Below are positions 58,401-64,000 of a stretch of DNA of 64,000 nucleotides, one piece after another. The notes under the pieces are model-generated. The model searched no databases. It was given only the letters and a program-made list of their open reading frames with translations, and was not told the DNA's origin. Origin of the DNA: Mucilaginibacter sp. SJ (lineage in GTDB: Bacteria > Bacteroidota > Bacteroidia > Sphingobacteriales > Sphingobacteriaceae); contig NZ_CP118631.1 in assembly GCF_028993635.1 (NCBI RefSeq), positions 2,294,001 through 2,358,000 on the forward strand, given 5' to 3'. The position numbers were made by a program, and so were the translations under genes. Each line of letters begins with the position of its first letter. Within the stretch, counting starts at the first letter, position 1.

Positions 58401-59120
58401 ATGACACCAGAACAAACACTTAAAGATCGTATCAAAAATCTTGATTGGGATCAAATTAATAAAACATTACATGACAAGGGTTTTGCAATTGTTAAACAGG
58501 TTTTACGTGAACGCTACTGCGATACATTAATCAGCGATTATGACGCAGATGCTTACCGCAAAACCGTCAACATGGAGCGCTACAGATTTGGATATGGCGA
58601 ATACAAATATTATAATTACCCGCTTCCTGCAATTATAACCGATTTAAGGGAGAGCGTTTATCCGTACATCGTACCTGTGGCCAATAAATGGATGAATGAA
58701 CTTGGTTTTGACAAACAATTCCCCGGCACCCATGAAGAAATGAAACAGTTAAGCCATGAAGCCGGGCAAACCAAACCCACAGCCCTGATATTGCAATACA
58801 CAGAAGGCGGATTTAACACCCTGCACCAGGACCTTTACGGCGAAGTATATTTTCCCATCCAAATGGTTTTCATGCTCGATCAGCACAACAGAGACTATAC
58901 CGGCGGCGAATTTGTAATTACTGAGCAAATTCCGCGGGCGCAATCAAAAGTTAATGTACTTACTCCCGGCATGGGTGATATGGTTTTATTTACCACTAAC
59001 TTTAGGCCGGTAAAGGGAAGTAAAGGTTATTACAGGGTAAATATGAAACATGGTGTAAGCCCGGTTCACAGCGGTAAGCGCCATAGCCTGGGCATTATAT
59101 TTCATGACGCGCTGTCTTAA
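58401..59120 (+). CDS. 2-oxoglutarate/Fe(II)-dependent oxygenase
   Basis: 239 residues from the ATG at 58401. The iron triad is visible: HQD in NTLHQDLYGE, then a distant H in VNMKHGVSPV, followed by the 2OG-binding arginine in GKRHSLGI. Such prolyl-4-hydroxylase-like enzymes hydroxylate proteins or small molecules and need 2-oxoglutarate and Fe2+. The substrate is unknown. Confidence 0.88.
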   Translation: MTPEQTLKDRIKNLDWDQINKTLHDKGFAIVKQVLRERYCDTLISDYDADAYRKTVNMERYRFGYGEYKYYNYPLPAIITDLRESVYPYIVPVANKWMNELGFDKQFPGTHEEMKQLSHEAGQTKPTALILQYTEGGFNTLHQDLYGEVYFPIQMVFMLDQHNRDYTGGEFVITEQIPRAQSKVNVLTPGMGDMVLFTTNFRPVKGSKGYYRVNMKHGVSPVHSGKRHSLGIIFHDALS

Positions 59121-59164
59121 ACAGATGATGTGACTTTGATCCTGACCATTGAACAACGTATAAC

Positions 59165-59779
59165 ATGTTGCAGAACCGCGTAAATCCATTTGGACAACTT
59201 ATTAAAACAACAGCGCGGGGTGCCTGGCTTGGTAACCGGGGCGTAATCCATAATGAGGACAAGGAAATTGTACGCGCTTTTAAAATTAAAGCCTGGATAA
59301 CCTGCGTTTTGGAGTTCAGGGGCCGGCATCGCGAAATTATGCAGCCCGACCGCTGGACTGAACTCTTCTTCCTTGATGAAGCCACGGCCTTTTCAGCAGG
59401 GCACCGGCCTTGTTTTCAATGCAGGTATATGGATCATCAGCGATTTAAAGAGTTTTGGCTAAAAGGTAACCCTCAATACGGTTTTGACATGAAAACACCG
59501 GTAGCCAAAATAGATGATATTTTGCAGGCAGAGCGTATTACAGCTGATAAGTCAAAAGTTACCTATGAAGAAAAACTAAAAGCCCTGCCTAACGGCACAT
59601 TTGTAAACTACGATGGCAAATCACATTTACTCAAAGATAACCTGTTGTATTTATGGAACTCTGGCGGATACGAAAAAGGAGTCAGGCTCCCGGATGTTGA
59701 TACAATCACAGTACTAACTCCCCGGTCAGTTGTGAACATGTTCAGTGCGGGGTATGTGCCTCAAACAGGGATTTATTAA
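59165..59779 (+). CDS. Conserved protein of unknown function with a GHRPCFQC motif
   Basis: 204 residues. The pattern RVNPFGQL, GNRGVIHNEDKEI, ELFFLDEATAFSAGHRPCFQCR, and LTPRSVVNMFSAGYVP is conserved in proteins of many bacteria that I recall only as hypothetical. GHRPCFQCR resembles a short zinc- or nucleic-acid-binding loop of the Ada type; that is inference. No signal or membrane segment. It starts 44 bases after the oxygenase gene. Confidence 0.65.
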   Translation: MLQNRVNPFGQLIKTTARGAWLGNRGVIHNEDKEIVRAFKIKAWITCVLEFRGRHREIMQPDRWTELFFLDEATAFSAGHRPCFQCRYMDHQRFKEFWLKGNPQYGFDMKTPVAKIDDILQAERITADKSKVTYEEKLKALPNGTFVNYDGKSHLLKDNLLYLWNSGGYEKGVRLPDVDTITVLTPRSVVNMFSAGYVPQTGIY

Positions 59780-59806
59780 AATATTTTTTAGCAGCCTGCC
59801 ATAATC

Positions 59807-60472
59807 TCAGGGAGTAAATAATTTCCAATGCCCCTCAGAAATAACTTCGACGGCTCCGTCAATCACTTTAATTGCGGTTTGATCGTCAATAGCGTATGAT
59901 GGTACAGGTATGGAAACAGCCAGTTTCTCAATATTGGCCAGTGAATTCTTTGGAAACGACTCGTGATCCAAATGCGGGTGGATAGCAAAGTCAACAAAAC
60001 TTAACGACTTATCACTATCAACCGGCAGCATATGGTTGCCATAGGTAGTACCAAAGCGCGTCATGATCATACTACCGGCACTCAAACCAATATATACCAT
60101 CTTTTGTAAAAGCGAGGGCAGCAGATCCGCCAGCCCGGATTGCTGCATCCAATAGGTCAGGTACTGGCAGTCGCCGCCACCTACCAGTAAAACATCGGTT
60201 TCCCGGAGCATATCAACCCATAACTCTTTTTTGATACTGGGTAAGGCGGTAAGTTCCAATAAGCCCAGCGACTTCCAACCTAATTGGCAAAAGGGATCGC
60301 CTAACGATCCGCAAATAACCTTTCGTACTATCTCACCACCGTTAGGTATGGCGTATATCGCGGTAGGAATAAAAAGGGCGTTCGCTTCGGCAACCGGTTT
60401 GCCTAACAGCTCTACTAAAGTATTTTGAATACTCATATTACTGATTCCGGCAGATGTAAGAAGTAGCTTCAT
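59807..60472 (-). CDS. Peptidase E-like protein (family S51)
   Basis: 221 residues from the ATG at 60472; a TTG at 60493 would add seven residues. GLSAGSM carries the nucleophile serine of the class-I glutamine-amidotransferase-like S51 fold, and VGGGDCQYL precedes it. PepE cleaves N-terminal Asp dipeptides in the cytoplasm; cyanophycinase is the other member of the fold. It is convergent with the gene ending at 59779. Confidence 0.88.
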   Translation of the reverse strand: MKLLLTSAGISNMSIQNTLVELLGKPVAEANALFIPTAIYAIPNGGEIVRKVICGSLGDPFCQLGWKSLGLLELTALPSIKKELWVDMLRETDVLLVGGGDCQYLTYWMQQSGLADLLPSLLQKMVYIGLSAGSMIMTRFGTTYGNHMLPVDSDKSLSFVDFAIHPHLDHESFPKNSLANIEKLAVSIPVPSYAIDDQTAIKVIDGAVEVISEGHWKLFTP

Positions 60473-60601
60473 AATTTGTTGGATTATCATCAATGTTAAT
60501 CAAAACGCTGAAATTAAATTCATAAAATATCCAAAACTTTCCCTCCATCCATTCAATTAACCCGTTCGTCGGTACAAAATTTCATATTAAAGCCTCACAA
60601 T

Positions 60602-60690
60602 TACCTTTACATCATCAAATAATAATTTGATCAGTGATAAGGTTTAGGTTAAAGCTTCCAAGCAGCGAGTGCAAGGAAGCTTTTTTATTT
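60602..60690 (+). ncRNA. Candidate small RNA 1
   Basis: A -7-like TACCTTTA at 60602-60609, then a 5-prime hairpin ATCAAATAATAATTTGAT (60612-60629), a linker, and an intrinsic terminator: AAAGCTTCC/GGAAGCTTT (60651-60659 and 60675-60683) followed by a T-run. Transcript length would be about 75 bases. Promoter and function are predicted only. Confidence 0.4.
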
Positions 60691-60892
60691 CACCTGTATT
60701 GGCTTTTTCAAATCCCCCTTCTTCTAAGTCAACAATACTAACTCTTAAGTAAAAGTCGTTTTTTCCTATTTAGAACTTATGGCTTTAGACTAAAGACTAT
60801 TGTTAATCTACAAGATGATACGACAGCCTCCCGTTCATCTATACAATTTCCCGGTTCACCGACACATGATTGCTAAAACTCCCGCTCATCTT

Positions 60893-60985
60893 CACCTTTG
60901 ATTTATAATTCAGAAGCAGGGACACTGAATTATAGTTTTTTTCGTATAAGATGAAGCACCTGTGCAATGTACAGGTGCTTTTTTT
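60893..60985 (+). ncRNA. Candidate small RNA 2
   Basis: TTG and CACCTTTG (60893-60900) with a 20-base spacer form a promoter-like pair. A hairpin TATAATTCAG/CTGAATTATA (60904-60934) followed by seven T, then a second strong terminator AAGCACCTGT/ACAGGTGCTT (60954-60980) with T-run to 60985. The layout (5-prime hairpin, linker, terminator) repeats that of candidate 1. It could also be a leader attenuator of the kinase gene at 61056. Confidence 0.45.
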
Positions 60986-61055
60986 AAATTAGATGCTAAA
61001 ATATTGTGCCAACCAGTAGCTCCGGTATTGATGAATAAAAGAATCTTAAAATAAA

Positions 61056-62249
61056 ATGATCCGCTCAAAAGCAACCACTTTTTTCATTCATGCTGCAGGC
61101 TGGCTTGTGTTTTTAGGGTTCCCGCTATTATTCATGAACCGCACACAACAAAGTAGCGCCGGCACCTATACCGTCCTGTTTTCGCCTTACTACTGGCTGT
61201 TTTGTCTCACCTATATATCTATGTTTTACCTGAACGCCTGGTACCTGGTGCCAAAGTTCGTGTTCCGTAAAAGATATGTCTGGTATGGGCTTATTGTGCT
61301 ATTACTTTCAGGCTGCGTTTACTTTTTGCAGCCTTTTGATAACCTGCTTCTTCACAACCTCATTAAAGAGAATAAACCTGTAGCAACAACAGCCCCAAAT
61401 CCGCAGCCTATAGGGCCGCAAATTACGCCAACGGGAATTGACAGCTCAGCACCTAATCGGCAAAATATGCCTTTTGGCCCGTTGCCGCACGAGGATCTGC
61501 GGATGCAGGACCCCAGCCTTAAACCCACCAACCGAATTATTTTTATTCATCAATCCGGTAATATTGATATGGTAGGTTTGTTTATTTTCATCATTGTGAT
61601 GGGGCTGAGCGTTGCCATTGCTACGGTTCAAAAATGGCAGCTTACCGAACAGATGGTCACCCGTGCCGAAGCTGAAAAAGCCCATGCCGAACTTTCTTTC
61701 CTTAAAGCCCAGATCAATCCTCATTTTTTATTCAATACGCTGAATAATATTTATGCCTTATCGGTTACCAATAGTGAGCATACTTCCGAAAGTATCATGA
61801 AACTCTCTAACATCATGCGCTATGTAACCGATGAGGTAACGGAGGATTTTGTTTTACTGCAAAATGAAATTGATTGTATCAATGATTATATTGATCTGCA
61901 ACGCCTGCGCCTCGGCAAAAAAACAAAGCTTGATTTTGAAGTTTCGGGCGAGATTGACAACCAAAAAATTCCGCCCCTGATACTGATGACCTTTATTGAA
62001 AACGTATTTAAATACGGCGTAAGTAAACATCAGCCATCAGTTATCAATATCTGTTTAAGGGTAAACGGCAACCAAATGCTGTTCATCTGCAAAAATACCA
62101 TTTTCGAAAAACGACCTGCCTCCGAGCGGAAAGGGATCGGCATTGCCAATAACCGCCAGCGCCTGCAACATATTTATCCTAACAAACACCGGCTTGACAT
62201 TAGCGTGGCCGATGGCAATTTCATTGTTGAACTGGAGATTAACGCTTAA
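61056..62249 (+). CDS. LytS-type sensor histidine kinase
   Basis: 397 residues. Four membrane helices (about 8-27, 48-72, 80-98 and 172-191) are followed by a short coiled linker and the His_kinase domain with phospho-accepting His223 in INPHFLFNTLNN, then an ATPase domain (ENVFKYGVSKHQ). This class works with LytTR regulators. The regulator gene begins ten bases after its stop, so the pair is one operon. The signal is unknown. Confidence 0.92.
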   Translation: MIRSKATTFFIHAAGWLVFLGFPLLFMNRTQQSSAGTYTVLFSPYYWLFCLTYISMFYLNAWYLVPKFVFRKRYVWYGLIVLLLSGCVYFLQPFDNLLLHNLIKENKPVATTAPNPQPIGPQITPTGIDSSAPNRQNMPFGPLPHEDLRMQDPSLKPTNRIIFIHQSGNIDMVGLFIFIIVMGLSVAIATVQKWQLTEQMVTRAEAEKAHAELSFLKAQINPHFLFNTLNNIYALSVTNSEHTSESIMKLSNIMRYVTDEVTEDFVLLQNEIDCINDYIDLQRLRLGKKTKLDFEVSGEIDNQKIPPLILMTFIENVFKYGVSKHQPSVINICLRVNGNQMLFICKNTIFEKRPASERKGIGIANNRQRLQHIYPNKHRLDISVADGNFIVELEINA

Positions 62250-62259
62250 ACTATTTATT

Positions 62260-62955
62260 ATGCAATTAAAATGTGTAGCTATTGATGATGAGCCGCTGGC
62301 CCTTCAAATAATTGAAAAATATGTAGCCGAATATCCCGCGCTAACATTGGTTAATACTTTTGAGGATGCTATATCGGGTGGGGAATACCTGAAACTGAAC
62401 AAGGTAGATGTGCTGTTCATAGATATTAACATGCCTGATATTACCGGTATCGACCTGGTAAAATCATTGGCCGATAAACCAATGATCATTTTTACCACTG
62501 CCTACAAAAATTACGCATATGAAGGTTACGAATTGGAAGCGGTTGATTACCTGCTGAAACCAATCAATAACCTGCGCTTTGGCACGGCGGTTCAAAAAGC
62601 AATTGGTTATTACCAGTACAAACATACCGATACCCCAAATGAAAGCGATTTCCTGTATGTGCATTCAGAATACAGGCTGATCAAGATCAATATTAAAGAC
62701 ATTGAATATATTGAAAGCATGCAGGATTACATCAAGATCCATATACTGGGGGCATCCAAACCCGTGCTTACACTTATGCCCTTGAAAACTGCTATTGAAA
62801 AACTGCCTGCTTCAAAGTTTATCCGCATTCATCGCAGCTTCGTGGTAGCGCGTGATCAGATCAGGTCTATCCACAACCGCAAGGTAAAACTAACCGATGT
62901 AGAGCTTCCTGTAGGTACAAACTATACCGATTTTATCAAAGACTGGCACAAATAA
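62260..62955 (+). CDS. LytTR-type response regulator
   Basis: 231 residues from the ATG at 62260 (MQLKCVAIDDEP); an in-frame TTG at 62143 would overlap the kinase gene. Receiver domain with Asp55 (FIDINMPDITG) and LytTR DNA-binding domain with KFIRIHRSFVVA. It is the partner of the kinase at 61056. Targets are unknown; the adjacent receiver and PqqD genes are nearby candidates. Confidence 0.93.
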   Translation: MQLKCVAIDDEPLALQIIEKYVAEYPALTLVNTFEDAISGGEYLKLNKVDVLFIDINMPDITGIDLVKSLADKPMIIFTTAYKNYAYEGYELEAVDYLLKPINNLRFGTAVQKAIGYYQYKHTDTPNESDFLYVHSEYRLIKINIKDIEYIESMQDYIKIHILGASKPVLTLMPLKTAIEKLPASKFIRIHRSFVVARDQIRSIHNRKVKLTDVELPVGTNYTDFIKDWHK

Positions 62956-63058
62956 TCAATTCATCGGCACATTAAAGGCGTTGAACGACACATTATTTTA
63001 TAGCCCCTTAAATAGCCCCAACTTTATATTATTAAAATTGACACTAATCCTTAAAGCC

Positions 63059-63436
63059 ATGAAAACAGCAGGCGATAAAAAAACCATCTTAGTACTTGAT
63101 AAAAACAGCCGGATGTTATCGGTAATTGATGACATTATGTACTATGGCGATTTTAATGTGCATTTAACTTATGACCCCAATGCCATATATGACAAGGCCA
63201 AGGTGATTAATCCGGATTTGATCATTTTGGATTATTTGTTGGTAGATAACGATTGTGAACTGGTTTGCCGGGACTTTAAGGATGATAAGCAACTATGCAA
63301 TGTACCTATCATTATTGTAACCGCTTTTAAAACAAAAAAAGCACAGGCCGACTCCTATAAATGCGATGCCTTGTTTGTAAAACCGATGGATATGGAAGTG
63401 CTTGCATCGAGGATAGAATACCTGATGGCATCCTGA
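63059..63436 (+). CDS. Stand-alone receiver domain protein
   Basis: 125 residues, one receiver domain only. Asp58 (LIILDYLLVDND) is the phosphorylation site; VTAF and FVKPMD are the conserved switch segments. The acidic pocket usually has two adjacent acids but reads LDKNS, so only one remains. No output domain is present. It may take phosphate from a kinase elsewhere or from the pair upstream. An in-frame TTG at 62981 is not used here. Confidence 0.85.
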   Translation: MKTAGDKKTILVLDKNSRMLSVIDDIMYYGDFNVHLTYDPNAIYDKAKVINPDLIILDYLLVDNDCELVCRDFKDDKQLCNVPIIIVTAFKTKKAQADSYKCDALFVKPMDMEVLASRIEYLMAS

Positions 63437-63509
63437 AGCTGGTTTTGCAAACTCATATAAACCTGCTAAGTTTAGCTTTTATTAATTAAACAAACTTGTA
63501 CTTTATAAA

Positions 63510-63752
63510 ATGAAACTCAAAAGCAACATAGCTACCAGCGAAAACGGGTTTATTTTTAACCCTGCCACCGGCGATTCATTTTCCGGCAACAGTATGGCGG
63601 CACAACTGCTTGAGGCTATGAAAAGCGGCAAAAATGAAGATGATATCAAGCAGGATATTCTGAGCAGGTATGAGGTGAGCGAAAGCCAGCTTAACAGGGA
63701 TTGGGATAATTGGATGCTGCAGCTAAAAGAAGCAAACCTGCTCGAAATTTAA
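63510..63752 (+). CDS. PqqD-like peptide chaperone
   Basis: 80 residues. The pattern of a short winged-helix PqqD domain is seen: NGFIFNPATGDSFSGNSMAAQLLEAMKSGKNEDDIKQDIL followed by a DWDNWMLQLKEANLL end. PqqD-like proteins hold the leader of a precursor peptide for a modifying enzyme. The next gene, five bases on, begins an ATP-grasp protein, so a peptide-modifying pair is plausible. No precursor peptide gene is visible in the window. Confidence 0.75.
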   Translation: MKLKSNIATSENGFIFNPATGDSFSGNSMAAQLLEAMKSGKNEDDIKQDILSRYEVSESQLNRDWDNWMLQLKEANLLEI

Positions 63753-63757
63753 GGACA

Positions 63758-64000
63758 ATGGCAAACAAGTACGATAATTTATGTATTGCCGTTACCGGGC
63801 TCAATGCCAATGATAACCCTGGCCCGGGGATGGCAGTCATCCGTTCTTTAAAAGAATGCTTTGGAGATGGTTTGCGCATAATTGGCCTGTCGTACGAATC
63901 GCTGGAGCCCGGGATTTATCTGCGGGACTGGGTAAATAAAACTTACCAGGTCCCCTATCCAACCGAAGGTACAGCAGCCCTTGTTGAACGTTTGGCATAT
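63758..64000 (+). CDS. ATP-grasp family protein (partial, cut by the window edge)
   Basis: 81 residues are visible, starting MANKYDNLCIAVTGLNANDN and continuing with PGPGMAVIRSL, an N-terminal domain of an ATP-grasp ligase (pre-ATP-grasp Rossmann-like part). The catalytic ATP-grasp domain would lie beyond 64000. It begins five bases after the PqqD-like gene. Such pairs suggest ATP-dependent ligation on a peptide; the substrate is unknown. Confidence 0.7.
   Translation, partial: MANKYDNLCIAVTGLNANDNPGPGMAVIRSLKECFGDGLRIIGLSYESLEPGIYLRDWVNKTYQVPYPTEGTAALVERLAY

Larger units (their letters stand above)
60494..61055. other. 562-base region with no protein gene; two small-RNA-like units
   Basis: Contains three hairpins, two of them strong plus-strand terminators, although no plus-strand gene precedes them (the upstream gene runs the other way). 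The two candidate small RNAs are listed separately. The 185 bases between 60700 and 60885 show no clear structure. Confidence 0.6.

Noticed and set aside
1..64000. tRNA, rRNA, insertion sequences or prophage
   Set aside because: No cloverleaf-like segments, rRNA-like conserved blocks, transposase, integrase or phage structural genes were recognised by eye; a tRNA search program was not available.

Overview
The window looks like a chromosome segment of a Bacteroidota bacterium of the Sphingobacteriaceae (Mucilaginibacter/Pedobacter-like). The reasons are: many start codons lie just downstream of a TAnnTTTG -7 box, the form used by the Bacteroidota primary sigma factor; Shine-Dalgarno sequences are scarce; base composition is moderate to AT-rich; the gene families are typical (retropepsin-like proteases, SHOCT and SYLF proteins, starch and maltose enzymes, LytS/LytTR pairs); and intergenic palindromic repeats are abundant. 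I see no rRNA, tRNA, CRISPR array, insertion sequence or prophage. The genus is inferred, not proven.

Layout: (1) 55-3312: a GH3 beta-glucosidase divergent from a Nudix-like winged-helix regulator. (2) 3334-13753, minus strand: a complete Kdp high-affinity K+ system with an NtrC-type response regulator, a candidate sigma-54 promoter, a previously unlisted 30-residue membrane peptide, KdpF, KdpA, KdpB, KdpC, an outer-membrane porin, and a KdpD split into a sensor half and a separate histidine kinase. (3) 13876-19156: a Pmp3/YqaE peptide, thioesterase, SDR, AraC regulator and FtsX/MacB-like permease. (4) 19555-21422: a small AT-rich patch with a membrane-anchored TIR/deoxyribosyltransferase-like protein bracketed by a diverged direct repeat, plus an uncharacterised protein. 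(5) 21567-35185, minus strand: an alpha-glucan/maltose module (neopullulanase-like GH13, beta-phosphoglucomutase, GH65 phosphorylase, alpha-amylase, MFS sugar transporter, GH31 alpha-glucosidase, GlgB). (6) 35563-49321: mixed housekeeping and accessory genes (ferritin, thioredoxin-like ferredoxin, nuclease, penicillin-acylase-like hydrolase, LuxE-like protein, SucC, LolD-like ATPase, a free pre-ATP-grasp domain with a HAD-like pseudoenzyme candidate, S41 protease). (7) 49532-60472: SMC, PhzF, a four-repeat glycogen-binding protein coupled to a retropepsin, an AraC-Ogt DNA repair fusion, a DUF488 gene enclosed by an 18-bp inverted repeat, a 2OG oxygenase and a peptidase E. (8) 60494-64000: two candidate tandem small RNAs, a LytS/LytTR system, a lone receiver, and a PqqD-like chaperone followed by an ATP-grasp gene cut by the window edge.

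How the genes work together: the maltose module has what is needed to open maltodextrins, import disaccharides, phosphorolyse them to glucose plus beta-glucose-1-phosphate, convert that to glucose-6-phosphate, and store surplus as branched glycogen. SusC/SusD and a dedicated regulator are not in the window. The Kdp module appears wired to sigma-54 instead of the KdpE-type control of Escherichia coli: the only regulator next to it is an AAA+ NtrC-type protein, and a correctly spaced -24/-12 candidate with an upstream palindrome lies between that regulator and the transporter genes.

Most promising for novelty: the kdp control region and its extra membrane peptide; the tandem small-RNA-like units at 60602-60985; the PqqD/ATP-grasp pair at the right edge; the repeat-bracketed TIR-like gene; the retropepsin/CBM48-repeat pair; and several families of paired palindromic repeats at gene ends.
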